Source: Prevotellaceae bacterium (GTDB lineage Bacteria; Bacteroidota; Bacteroidia; Bacteroidales; Bacteroidaceae). From it: 11,681 nt of DNA. The position numbers and the translations under genes are program-made. Each line of letters begins with the position of its first letter. Positions within the stretch are counted from its first letter, which is position 1. Below the pieces are notes generated by a model. It saw nothing but the letters and a program-made list of their open reading frames with translations. It was not told where the DNA came from and searched no databases. Location of the stretch: NCBI GenBank assembly GCA_022508635.1, contig JAFLUV010000066.1, forward strand, positions 1-11,681, read 5' to 3'. Shown one piece after another: positions 1-8,112 of the stretch.

Positions 1-2
1 AA

Positions 3-90
3 AACTGGTTAGTACCAATCTGAGAACTGGTACGTACCAACTTGCGAATTGGTACGTACCAGTTTCTTGGTCGGTAAGTACCAATTTTCA
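3..90. repeat. Four 22-bp tandem repeats with palindromic cores
   Basis: Four consecutive 22-bp units start at 3, 25, 47 and 69. The palindrome-like cores lie at 7-16, 29-38, 51-60 and 73-82, exactly 22 bp apart. Cores 2 and 3 are the perfect palindrome GGTACGTACC; cores 1 and 4 are diverged (GGTTAGTACC, GGTAAGTACC). Flanks are mostly AAYT before and CCAAY/CCAGT after, and the spacer is less conserved. The array begins within 3 bp of the window edge, so more copies may lie outside. A 22-bp period is about two DNA helical turns, so the dyads face the same side. Function is not known from the sequence. Confidence 0.85.
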
Positions 91-142
91 GGCTGGCCGT
101 AATACCTTGATATTAATAATGTTAAAATATTATATGGTTTGG

Positions 143-175
143 TTGTATCATACTTGAAAAGACCGTACCTTTGCA
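143..175 (+). promoter_or_regulatory. Bacteroidota-type promoter for the small ORF and membrane protein
   Basis: The -7 box TACCTTTGCA lies at 166-175 and a TTG -33 element at 143-145, with 20 bp between them. This fits the Bacteroidota primary sigma factor pattern (TTG, then TAnnTTTG). Transcription would start near 178-182, giving a leader of about 26-30 nt before the ATG at 208. The DNA upstream (about 100-140) is very AT-rich. Confidence 0.7.
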
Positions 176-207
176 GCAGTAGAACAAAAGAAAAATTATT
201 CAGTACG

Positions 208-288
208 ATGAAACAAAAGAAACAGAAGAAGCTCATGAATCTCTTTCAGGCTGCGGCTCTCATGACGGCTGCTTTGTGCACGAAATGA
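208..288 (+). CDS. 26-aa basic/hydrophobic small protein or leader peptide
   Basis: ATG at 208 opens a 26-codon frame ending in TGA at 286-288. The peptide begins MKQKKQKK, with five lysines in the first eight residues. It continues with a hydrophobic Ala/Leu/Met-rich stretch (about residues 9-24) and ends in LCTK. This resembles a short signal peptide or a single-span micro-membrane protein. It is the first ATG after the promoter, and the leader is A-rich, as is usual in this phylum. The stop codon overlaps the next gene's start as ATGA (285-288), so translational coupling is likely. I do not recognise the family. It could be a coupling leader peptide, a functional microprotein, or less likely the 5' end of a frameshifted gene. 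Confidence 0.5.
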   Translation: MKQKKQKKLMNLFQAAALMTAALCTK

Positions 289-632
289 AGACTTCGCGCA
301 ACATAGGAGACCGGAGATACGTCTATTGGCTGTGCATTACGCTGGCTGTCATGTATCTTCTGCCTTTTGCCGTGGCACGTCTTGCCTCGGAGTGTAGCGG
401 TATGGCACTGTGCATGCTGCTGTTCTTCTTTGTCAACCCAGTCTATTCCGCTGTCCTTGGATACTGTTGCGGCAGCAATGTCCGCAGGATGTGGAACCTT
501 CCCTTGATTGCTGCAGTTGCATTTCTTTCCGGCGCTTGGCTCTTCTTCGATATCAGGGAGGCATGGTTCCTCGTATATGCCGTGGCCTATCTGGCAATAG
601 GATGGATGGCAATGGGACTCGCCAGGCATTGA
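285..632 (+). CDS. Uncharacterised four-helix inner-membrane protein
   Basis: This 115-residue protein has four likely transmembrane helices at about residues 12-33, 39-61, 71-88 and 92-112, with short loops and a basic N-terminus (MKTSRN, then DRR). I chose the ATG at 285 because it overlaps the TGA of the upstream 26-aa frame (ATGA); a GTG at 276 would add three residues inside that frame and is less likely. Features that could help identify homologues are FFFVNPVYS at the end of helix 2, a CC pair at 61-62, and a charged NVRR loop at 65-68. No catalytic motif is visible and I do not recognise the family. The gene seems to be transcribed from the promoter at 143-175. A separate promoter lies before tamB, so a shared function with tamB/tamL is not implied. 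Confidence 0.75.
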   Translation: MKTSRNIGDRRYVYWLCITLAVMYLLPFAVARLASECSGMALCMLLFFFVNPVYSAVLGYCCGSNVRRMWNLPLIAAVAFLSGAWLFFDIREAWFLVYAVAYLAIGWMAMGLARH

Positions 633-700
633 CATGTCCCGGCTGGAGTCAGCGTTGTAATTTATTCCTCCCGTTTCCCTTATATCTTATTTTTATTTCG

Positions 701-710
701 TACCTTTGCA
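701..710 (+). promoter_or_regulatory. Bacteroidota -7 box upstream of tamB
   Basis: TACCTTTGCA, identical to the box at 166-175, lies 23 bp before the tamB ATG. Transcription would start near 713-717, leaving a leader of about 17-21 nt. No convincing TTG lies at the -33 position; the upstream DNA is T-rich (674-700). This would drive the tamB-tamL operon. Confidence 0.65.
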
Positions 711-733
711 GGGCTTTACGACGCTGTTAGGAT

Positions 734-3700
734 ATGAAACGTGCGCTGCGAATCTTTTTCAAGATGCTTCTGGTGCTGGCACTGCTCCTCATGCTGCTTG
801 TCGCCAGTCTGTATCTGCCTCCCGTACAGCGGTGGGCAGTAGATCGGCTCACGGCCTATCTGGAGAAGGAGACCGGGCTTGAGGTGAGCATTGGCAGCGT
901 GCATCTCTCCTTTCCCCTTGACCTTAGTCTGGAGCAGCTGCACATCGCAAAGCCGTCCACCGATGCCATTGATGTGGAGCGTGTCATCGTCGATCTCGAC
1001 CTCACACGGCTACTGATGCTGCATGTCGGCGTAGAAGCCGTAGAACTGTCGGACGGCGACATCCGCATGAATACGCTGGTCGAGGCGTTGCAAATAAACG
1101 GCAGGGTGGGATGTCTCAAAGTAAAGGCAGACGATATAGATTTGCGAAAACAGAAAGTCAGCGTGACGGATGCCGCCTTGGACGACTGCGAGCTTGACAT
1201 ACAACTTCAGGAGACACCGGAGGATACGACGGAAAGTGCTCCCCTTGAGTGGCAGATAGGTATCAGCAAGGTTCGTATCCAGAATACGAAAATCAAGGTC
1301 CAAGGCAGCAGCGACTCCGAGGAACGTTCTCAGGACTCCGAGGAGCGTTTCCAGGAAGAGGAAGGCGAGGATGTACCATTCGCATTCTATGCCGCTATCC
1401 GTGATGCCAGCCTTGACGCAGGCGACATCAGCCTCAGCCAAGAGGCTTATCGCGTGGGCAGCCTCAGCCTCTATGCCGACAGCCTCAGTATCGCCCCCAA
1501 CCTCACTCCTCTGGGAGAGCGGAATGCACTTGCCCTTCGCAATGTGGAATTGAAGCTCGACAACTTCTCCTGTAATCTTCAGACTTCAGCCTACAGTGCT
1601 CAGTTAGAAAAGCTTGCCTTTAGTGAGCGGGGCGGCTTCCGCCTTGACAAGCTTGCGGTCAATCTCTCACTCGACTCCACTCACCTTGACGTGCGGGGAC
1701 TTGACCTACAGACACCGCACAGCTTTGTCCGGGGTAATATCGAAGCTCGGCAGACTTCTGCCGATTCTTGCCGAAGGGAGAACATTGCCCTGCAACTTCC
1801 TGCTCCTTTTGGAGGAGACTGGAAGGGAGCAGTCCAGGCCTCGTTGAGCAACGAAGATGTCCTCCTGCTGGCTGCGGCCTACATGCCGAAGGAACTTGCT
1901 GCCAGCTATCCGTCCCAGCCGTTGAACGTCGACCTCGGTATTACAGGCAATGTCGACAGCCTCGTCCTGCAAACTTGCAACGTGGTAATGCCAACCGTGC
2001 TCAATGCCCGTGTGGACGGTATGCTGTTCAACCTTATGGACAGCACGATGTTTGGGGCAGACCTGAAGTGGGACATTGCCACAATGGATCTTCGTTGCAT
2101 CAACCGCTATCTTAGCTTGAACAAAATTCACTTCCCAAAGATGGTGCTTCATGCTGACACCCGTCTACGCCAAGCCTCCCGGCTTACGGCTGACGTACTC
2201 TTCCTTGAAGGCAATGGCAGGGCCCATCTGACTGGCAACGTTGACCTGCGAGCAATGGCTTATAAGGCCAATGCCCGCATCACTGACCTTCAACTTCACG
2301 ACTTCCTGCCGCACGACTCTCTCTATCTTCTTACTGCCAACGCACAACTCTCTGGGCATGGCACAGACATGCTCAGTCCCGGCACAAAGCTACATGCGCT
2401 CCTGAACATCGACCATCTCGGTTACGCCTCGTGGGACTTGGACAGCATCCATGCCAGTACCCGTCTGGAGAAAGGCGAAGCTTCGTTTGAAGTGGACAGT
2501 AGAAATGCGTTGATTGGCATGTTCGGCTGTGTTGATGCCACCATCAACAAACGAAAAGTAACGGATGCTGCCTTTAATATGGATCTCAACCATATCAATC
2601 TCTACGCACTGGGATTGGCGCGTAAGCCTCTCACCGCCAGCATGGTGATGCATGCTGATGGTGGGTCTGACTTCCTACAGACGCATCGGCTGGCTGCTCG
2701 TATAGAGGCTGTCGAACTGGTAACTTCAGACAGCATTTATCATCCTTTGGATCTTACCGTTGATGCCAACCTCACTCCGGATCTTATCCGTATGAAGGCA
2801 GCGGCGGGCGACCTTGCACTTTCTATATCATCCGATCAGGGACTGGATTCACTGCAGGCTCGCTACGATGGCTTTATGCAAGAATTGCGGCGGCAGACAG
2901 ACAGTCTGCAAATACAGCAGGACACCCTTCGTACATTATTGCCACACCTCAGTATGGAGCTTGATTGCGGGCAGCAAAATCCTATTTTCAACGTCCTGCG
3001 TCATGCCACGGGCTACACCTTCCGCGACCTTTCCTTCCATCTCTATGCCTCGCCCCAGGAAGGACTGAAAGGGCAGGGACACATGTATGCCCTCAACACC
3101 GGAGCCATCCTGCTTGACAGCATTTTGTGGAGCATCCGGCAGGAGCAGAGTGGTCTCTCATTCGATGCCCGTGTTGCCAACGGACCGAAGAACCGGAAAG
3201 TGGTCTTTCAGTCTCAGCTACACGCCTCCTTGAAATCGGCAGGCGCAGAGGCAAGCCTGCTTTTCTATGATGCAGAAGGGAAAAAGGGCATGGATTTCGG
3301 TATGGCGTTTGACCTGCTTGCTGATGGTATTCGTGCACGATTCATGCCGCTCAACCCTATCATTGCCTATCGCCGTTTTACTCTTAATCCCGACAATTTT
3401 ATCTCACTTACTGGAAATGGGCACCTTGAAGCACTGGTCGACCTCTTAACTGACGACGGCACGGGCATCAAGCTCTATAGCACGCCTAACGAAGACGCCC
3501 GGCAGGACATCTCGCTCAGCGTGAATCATCTTAACATGGGAGAACTGACCCACGTTATCCCCTTTATGCCTGATATCACCGGATTCCTGAATGGTGACTT
3601 CCACTATATGCAGGCGGATAGCACAAATACCGTTTCGGCGGAGATGGTGGTGCAGAAGATGGCGTACAATAATGTTTTGCTCGGCGATATTGGCTTGAGC

Positions 3701-5407
3701 GGTGTCTATTTCCCCGAAGCTGACGAATCGCATTACGTGGACGGTATCATCACCCAGAACGAACGGGAGATACTCCTGTTTAGTGGTAAGTACGGTGAAG
3801 CAAAAGGACAGGGAATTGTGGACGGACAAGCAACCTTCCAGGGACTGCCTTTCGCTTTTCTCAATGCCTTTATGCCTGACGGACCTTTCTCCATGAGCGG
3901 TTATGCCTGGGGTGATATGGAGGTGAATGGCAAGACGGACAGCCCTGTCCTGAACGGTGAGCTTCGCACGGATTCCCTCTGTGTCAACGCAGACAGTTAC
4001 AATATTAATCTGCAGTTTCCCGACCATACCATCACTATCAACGATAGTCGCATCAATTTAGGTGGTATTGAAGCATACGCAGCAGGCAAGACTCCGCTCG
4101 TACTTGACGGTATCATTGACCTTAGCGATTTGGAGCGCGTGCAGCTCGATCTAAATGTTCGTGCCAATAATTATCAGCTTATCAATGCACCGAAACGACA
4201 GGGAGCACTCGCCTACGGCAAGGTGTTCGTCAACGTTGGCGGGCGATTATGGGGTACGCTCTCCGACCTCAAGATGAGAGGCGGACTCGACGTGTTGGGC
4301 AGTACCGATGTCACTTGCGTGTTGACGGACACACCTATCACAGTCGACGACCAGCTCTCGGACATCGTCACCTTCTGCGATTTCACGGATACCATCCTGG
4401 TAGAACAACCTGCCGATGTTGTACGCCAGAATATCGATATTCAGATGAACGTCAACATTGCTGAGGGTGCACAAGTGCATTGTTTCCTCAGCAATGATGG
4501 CAATGACTATATCGATTTGCAAGGTGGAGGCGAGCTCACGCTGACCTACGACCTACAGAATGACATGCAGCTTTGGGGACGCTATACCATTCTCAAGGGT
4601 ACCATGCGCTATTCTATCATGGCTATTCCCCTCAACGATTTCTACATAAAGGAAGGCAGCTATGTAGAGTTCCAAGGAAACATGATGAACCCACGTCTCA
4701 ACATTAGTGCCAGTGAGCGTGTCCGGTCTAGTGTTACGGAGAACAATATGCCGCGTAATGTTGCCTTTGATGTAGGACTGACACTGAGCCGGACGCTTGA
4801 TGATATGGGACTGGAGTTCACGTTGGAGGCTCCAGAGGATATGTCCGTGCAGAACCAGCTCAGCGCCATGACGACAGAAGAACGTGGACGTGTGGCTGTC
4901 ACAATGCTCGTTACAGGTATGTACGTCACGGACGATGCTGAGACGAATGGTAACTACAACTATGCCAACACACTCAACGCCTATCTGCAGAGCGCTATCA
5001 ACAAGGTGGCTGACAAGGCATTTAATAGCATAGATGTCAACTTCGGCATTGCTGAGGGAACATCTGACACGGGCACAAAGACCACAGACTACAGCTTCAG
5101 TTTTGCCAAGCGCTTTTGGGGTAACCGTATCAGCGTCATTGTAGGTGGAAAGGTCAGCACCGGACGAGATGCCGTCAATACAGGGCAAACCATTATTGAC
5201 AACATTGCCATCGAGTATCGTCTTGACAAGACCGCCTCCCGCTATGTCCATCTTTTCTATGACCGTAACTATGAGTCTCTGCTCGAGGGACAAATCACCG
5301 AGATGGGTGCTGGCATTGTGCTCCGCAAAAAGGCTAACAAGCTCAGTGAACTCTTCATCTTCCGTAACAAGGAAAAGCCTAAAGCTCCGCTCTCAGAAAG
5401 GAAGTAA
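734..5407 (+). CDS. tamB: Translocation/assembly module protein TamB (DUF490)
   Basis: This 1557-residue protein has an uncleaved N-terminal anchor (about residues 8-29, after MKRALR) and a long beta-rich periplasmic body of the AsmA/TamB type. The C-terminal TamB domain covers about residues 1150-1540. Family-like features there are the segment around W1281-G-R-Y with TILKG, the following PLNDFYIKEGSYVEF, and a final beta-rich stretch before a basic tail. TamB proteins form a lipid-conducting or scaffold bridge from the inner membrane to an Omp85 partner and assist outer-membrane assembly. The partner is encoded 24 bp downstream (tamL), which strongly supports the call. Oddities are an acidic low-complexity insert at residues 194-215 built on an in-frame duplication, and a Gln-rich, probably helical insert at about 702-735. 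The start is the first ATG after the promoter and directly precedes the anchor. The size is usual for Bacteroidota TamB. Confidence 0.93.
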   Translation: MKRALRIFFKMLLVLALLLMLLVASLYLPPVQRWAVDRLTAYLEKETGLEVSIGSVHLSFPLDLSLEQLHIAKPSTDAIDVERVIVDLDLTRLLMLHVGVEAVELSDGDIRMNTLVEALQINGRVGCLKVKADDIDLRKQKVSVTDAALDDCELDIQLQETPEDTTESAPLEWQIGISKVRIQNTKIKVQGSSDSEERSQDSEERFQEEEGEDVPFAFYAAIRDASLDAGDISLSQEAYRVGSLSLYADSLSIAPNLTPLGERNALALRNVELKLDNFSCNLQTSAYSAQLEKLAFSERGGFRLDKLAVNLSLDSTHLDVRGLDLQTPHSFVRGNIEARQTSADSCRRENIALQLPAPFGGDWKGAVQASLSNEDVLLLAAAYMPKELAASYPSQPLNVDLGITGNVDSLVLQTCNVVMPTVLNARVDGMLFNLMDSTMFGADLKWDIATMDLRCINRYLSLNKIHFPKMVLHADTRLRQASRLTADVLFLEGNGRAHLTGNVDLRAMAYKANARITDLQLHDFLPHDSLYLLTANAQLSGHGTDMLSPGTKLHALLNIDHLGYASWDLDSIHASTRLEKGEASFEVDSRNALIGMFGCVDATINKRKVTDAAFNMDLNHINLYALGLARKPLTASMVMHADGGSDFLQTHRLAARIEAVELVTSDSIYHPLDLTVDANLTPDLIRMKAAAGDLALSISSDQGLDSLQARYDGFMQELRRQTDSLQIQQDTLRTLLPHLSMELDCGQQNPIFNVLRHATGYTFRDLSFHLYASPQEGLKGQGHMYALNTGAILLDSILWSIRQEQSGLSFDARVANGPKNRKVVFQSQLHASLKSAGAEASLLFYDAEGKKGMDFGMAFDLLADGIRARFMPLNPIIAYRRFTLNPDNFISLTGNGHLEALVDLLTDDGTGIKLYSTPNEDARQDISLSVNHLNMGELTHVIPFMPDITGFLNGDFHYMQADSTNTVSAEMVVQKMAYNNVLLGDIGLSGVYFPEADESHYVDGIITQNEREILLFSGKYGEAKGQGIVDGQATFQGLPFAFLNAFMPDGPFSMSGYAWGDMEVNGKTDSPVLNGELRTDSLCVNADSYNINLQFPDHTITINDSRINLGGIEAYAAGKTPLVLDGIIDLSDLERVQLDLNVRANNYQLINAPKRQGALAYGKVFVNVGGRLWGTLSDLKMRGGLDVLGSTDVTCVLTDTPITVDDQLSDIVTFCDFTDTILVEQPADVVRQNIDIQMNVNIAEGAQVHCFLSNDGNDYIDLQGGGELTLTYDLQNDMQLWGRYTILKGTMRYSIMAIPLNDFYIKEGSYVEFQGNMMNPRLNISASERVRSSVTENNMPRNVAFDVGLTLSRTLDDMGLEFTLEAPEDMSVQNQLSAMTTEERGRVAVTMLVTGMYVTDDAETNGNYNYANTLNAYLQSAINKVADKAFNSIDVNFGIAEGTSDTGTKTTDYSFSFAKRFWGNRISVIVGGKVSTGRDAVNTGQTIIDNIAIEYRLDKTASRYVHLFYDRNYESLLEGQITEMGAGIVLRKKANKLSELFIFRNKEKPKAPLSERK
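1313..1354 (+). repeat. 21-bp in-frame tandem duplication inside tamB
   Basis: Two adjacent 21-bp units (1313-1333 and 1334-1354) differ at only a few positions. They encode DSEERSQ and DSEERFQ at residues 194-207, followed by an EEEGED acidic tail. The unit length is a multiple of three, so the frame is kept. It lies in a loop-like linker of the N-terminal part of TamB. Confidence 0.8.
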
Positions 5408-5431
5408 CGACATAAAGTAAAGAAAATCAGA

Positions 5432-7939
5432 ATGCACAAAGGACAGCACATCATCATACTACTGCTACTGAGCATGCTCATCTCAGCGTGCTCACTTACG
5501 AAAAACCTTCCGGAGGGTGAGAAGCTTTACCGCGGCATCAAAAGCATTGACTATGACAAAGAGCAGGAAGTTGTTGGCGAGGAACAAGAGACTGGCGTTA
5601 TTACTGCTTTGGCTGATGCGTACAATACCGTAGAGGGCTTGCTTAGCGGTGATGTTGCGGCGTTGGAGATTGTGGACAGAACTGATATGGACGATAAGGC
5701 AGCACGCGACAGCATCCGGCGCGCTATGCAGAAAGATAAGGAGGCATACGCTGCAACGCGAGAAGAGGTGGAGGCCGTCCTCTCTTATGCTCCCAATGGT
5801 GCTTTTATGGGGAGTAGTTCCATTACACACCCCTTCCCCTTCAGACTATTTATCTATAACCGATATGCTGGTAGCAAACATCGCTTCGGACGCTGGATGT
5901 TCAACCATTTTGCTGGTTCGCCTGTGTTGATGAGTAATGTCAATCCTTACATGCGCTCCAAGGTTGCACAGAATACTCTGCGCAGTCGAGGCTACTTCCG
6001 TGCAGGCACATACTACGAGCTTCTGCCACAGCGCGATACGCTCAAGCAACGTGTACGCTATACTATACATCCTGGTCCTCTTTATCATTTGGACAGCATA
6101 GCTTACCAGTACTTCCCGCCTGGGGCTGACAGCATCATACGCAGCACGGCAGGGGCATCGTTGCTACATCGAGGCGATCCTTTCAGCGTGGTAACTCTCG
6201 AGGCAGAGCGCAAACGTATCGCTGACGCATTACGCGAACAAGGCTATTATTACCAGCGCCACGACTATATTACCTATCGTGCAGACACTCTTCAGACACC
6301 CTTCAGGGCAAAGATCCAGGTACGTCCCTCTCTTACAGCACCGAAGGAAGCCATGATTCCATATCATATAGGCAGTACACGTGTGAACATTTACAAGTAT
6401 GGTGAGCGTCAGATTGTGGACAGCATTGTCATGCCCCATGGACTTTCTTTTGGCTATAGTCGTCCTGCTACGAAACCACTGTTGAAGCCTCGTTCCATGT
6501 GGCGTGCCTTGCTTTTCCGACATGGTGATCTCTATCGGCAGTCAACAGGTGAACAGATACAGGACTGGCTGGCTTCTATGGGTGTGTTTTCATCCCTGCG
6601 CATCAACTATGTACCGCGACCGACAGTAGACAGTATGCTACGGGAAGGTATAAATCGTTCCGACACGCTTGACATCGTGGTCAATGCCACGCTCGACAAA
6701 CCTTACGATGCAGAATTCCAGGGCAACGTCACTACCAAGACTGGCGGGCAGGTTGGTCCTGGAGCCAGCTTCTCTTTTTCTAAGCGTAATGCTTTCCGCA
6801 GTGCGGAAACACTGACTCTGAAGGTATGGGGCTCTTACGAATGGCAGACTGGTGCCAATACCGTCGGCAAGAGTTCTCTGCTTAATTCTTACGAGTACGG
6901 GTTCAGCGGATCGCTTTCTTATCCGCGTTTCCGCTTCTTCGGGATAGGCCTGGGGCATAAGCTGTCACGCCGCTTCGTCTCGTCCACAACTCTTGATATG
7001 CAGGCACGCTGGATGAACCGTGCCAATTACTTTGGCCGAGTCTCGTGGAGTGCTGGTGTCGGCTATACCTTTGCACGGGGACAACGTATCAAGCATGAGA
7101 TCTCACCCTTGACTATCAGCTACGACCAGCTGTTGAACAGTACGGAACGTTTTGATTCTATCGTCCAGGCCAATCAGGCACTTTACGTCTCTATGCGCGA
7201 CCAGTTTGTGCCCAGCATGTCCTACACCTTTTCGTGGGCAGGCTCTCCTGAACATCCATCGTCGCTCATTGTTTCGATCAAGGAGGCATCCGCCATAGTG
7301 TCTAGCATCTATGCTATCTGTGGCGAGCCGTACGCTCAGGAAGGGAAGCGCCTTTTAGGTGTCCCGTTTGCCCAGTTCATTAAGGGTTCCGTTCAGTACA
7401 CACGGCAATTCCCCCTTGCCGTGCGAGGTCTTCTTGCTATGCGTCTCTATGGTGGAATCGTCTACAGTTATGGCAATGCAGTTTCGGCACCTTATAGTGA
7501 GTTGTTCAGCGTAGGTGGTGCTAATAGCATACGTGCCTTCGGCATGCGAAGTATAGGACCAGGCTCTTATCATCCTGCTTCCTCTGGGTATTCCTACATT
7601 GACCAGATGGGTGATCTCAAGCTTGAAGCTAACCTGGAGTACCGTTTCCCCATTATCGGGAAATTACACGGCGCAGCCTTCGTTGATGCTGGCAACGTGT
7701 GGCTGTTGCGCGAAAGCAATAGCCAGGCAGGTGGACAATTTAATATCAAGTCTTTTGGCGAAGAGATAGCACTCGGCACTGGTGCTGGTCTGCGCTACGA
7801 CCTCGACTTTCTTGTCATCCGTTTCGATCTCGGCATAGGCATCCATGCACCCTACAACACCGGTCGTAGCGGCTACTACAATATGCCGAGTTTCGGCCGT
7901 TCATTGGGTTATCATTTTGCTATCGGCTATCCATTCTGA
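5432..7939 (+). CDS. tamL: Translocation/assembly module lipoprotein TamL (Omp85/BamA superfamily)
   Basis: This 835-residue outer-membrane protein begins with a lipoprotein signal peptide: a hydrophobic stretch at 7-17, then the lipobox ISAC with the lipidated Cys at 20. The next residues, SLTKNLPEGEKLY, are typical of the Bacteroidota TamL start. A charged linker follows (about 40-105), then a POTRA-like region (about 110-420) and a 16-strand Omp85 barrel (about 425-835) that ends in aromatic F835. The L6-loop motif corresponding to VRGF/Y reads S-I-R701-A-F-G, in GGANSIRAFGMRSIGPG. TamL is the Bacteroidota counterpart of TamA and works with TamB in outer-membrane protein assembly or lipid transfer. 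Being acylated distinguishes it from proteobacterial TamA and BamA. It lies 24 bp after tamB with no promoter between, so the two are co-transcribed. BamA itself would also have POTRA domains, but the lipobox and the tamB neighbour favour TamL. Confidence 0.92.
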   Translation: MHKGQHIIILLLLSMLISACSLTKNLPEGEKLYRGIKSIDYDKEQEVVGEEQETGVITALADAYNTVEGLLSGDVAALEIVDRTDMDDKAARDSIRRAMQKDKEAYAATREEVEAVLSYAPNGAFMGSSSITHPFPFRLFIYNRYAGSKHRFGRWMFNHFAGSPVLMSNVNPYMRSKVAQNTLRSRGYFRAGTYYELLPQRDTLKQRVRYTIHPGPLYHLDSIAYQYFPPGADSIIRSTAGASLLHRGDPFSVVTLEAERKRIADALREQGYYYQRHDYITYRADTLQTPFRAKIQVRPSLTAPKEAMIPYHIGSTRVNIYKYGERQIVDSIVMPHGLSFGYSRPATKPLLKPRSMWRALLFRHGDLYRQSTGEQIQDWLASMGVFSSLRINYVPRPTVDSMLREGINRSDTLDIVVNATLDKPYDAEFQGNVTTKTGGQVGPGASFSFSKRNAFRSAETLTLKVWGSYEWQTGANTVGKSSLLNSYEYGFSGSLSYPRFRFFGIGLGHKLSRRFVSSTTLDMQARWMNRANYFGRVSWSAGVGYTFARGQRIKHEISPLTISYDQLLNSTERFDSIVQANQALYVSMRDQFVPSMSYTFSWAGSPEHPSSLIVSIKEASAIVSSIYAICGEPYAQEGKRLLGVPFAQFIKGSVQYTRQFPLAVRGLLAMRLYGGIVYSYGNAVSAPYSELFSVGGANSIRAFGMRSIGPGSYHPASSGYSYIDQMGDLKLEANLEYRFPIIGKLHGAAFVDAGNVWLLRESNSQAGGQFNIKSFGEEIALGTGAGLRYDLDFLVIRFDLGIGIHAPYNTGRSGYYNMPSFGRSLGYHFAIGYPF

Positions 7940-8009
7940 CGCGGAAAAGCCGCCTGTATACTATTCGTTCACAACGAAAAGGACAAAAAACGGCATAGAA
8001 GAGATATTT
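7940..8009. other. tamL-rpsP spacer with two short inverted repeats, no clear terminator
   Basis: GCGG/CCGC (7941-7944 and 7950-7953) and TTCGTT/AACGAA (7964-7969 and 7973-7978, loop CAC) can form small stems. Neither is followed by a T-tract on the plus strand; the second is followed by A-rich DNA. I see no convincing intrinsic terminator for the tam operon, so read-through into rpsP or a factor-dependent stop is possible. Confidence 0.4.
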
Positions 8010-8037
8010 TTTCACGTTTCACTTCTCACTTTTCACT
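8010..8037 (+). repeat. 7-bp tandem repeat (TTTCACT-like, 4 copies)
   Basis: Four adjacent heptamers start at 8010, 8017, 8024 and 8031: TTTCACG, TTTCACT, TCTCACT and TTTCACT. The period is exact, with one mismatch in each of the first and third copies. The array ends 8 bp before the rpsP -7 box, so it covers the spacer and the -33 region. Confidence 0.75.
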
Positions 8038-8045
8038 TTTTGTTG

Positions 8046-8055
8046 TACCTTTGCG
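8046..8055 (+). promoter_or_regulatory. Bacteroidota -7 box of rpsP
   Basis: TACCTTTGCG matches TAnnTTTG. The expected -33 region falls in the 7-bp repeat (TTC at 8023-8025, 20 bp upstream of the box) rather than at a proper TTG. Transcription would start near 8058-8061, giving a leader of about 52-55 nt before the rpsP ATG. Confidence 0.65.
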
Positions 8056-8057
8056 CC

Positions 8058-8076
8058 GCCATTACGTGTTAGTGGC
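8058..8076 (+). promoter_or_regulatory. Hairpin at the predicted 5' end of the rpsP mRNA
   Basis: GCCATTA (8058-8064) pairs with TAGTGGC (8070-8076) over seven base pairs, one of them G-U, around the loop CGTGT. It begins almost exactly where transcription should start, so it would be a 5'-terminal stem-loop. The role could be mRNA stabilisation or control by S16, but neither is shown by the sequence. Confidence 0.4.
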
Positions 8077-8112
8077 ATATTTCAAACCTATATTAAAAGT
8101 TTAATTAAAATT

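Noticed and set aside
3..90. CRISPR array
   Set aside because: The units are contiguous 22-bp tandem repeats with palindromic cores and no unique spacers, and no cas genes are present.
633..700. Terminator after the membrane protein gene
   Set aside because: GGGAC and GTCCC around 614-640 could pair over only five bases with a long loop and no T-tract directly after, so I did not call one.
410..730. 106-codon plus-strand frame overlapping the membrane protein
   Set aside because: It runs across the tamB promoter and overlaps the better-supported four-helix protein; composition does not look like a real protein.
4553..5293. 246-codon open frame on the minus strand inside tamB
   Set aside because: It lies wholly antisense to the conserved TamB domain, has no promoter box or family resemblance, and is a by-product of codon use in tamB. 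The same holds for the minus-strand frame at 3446-4027.
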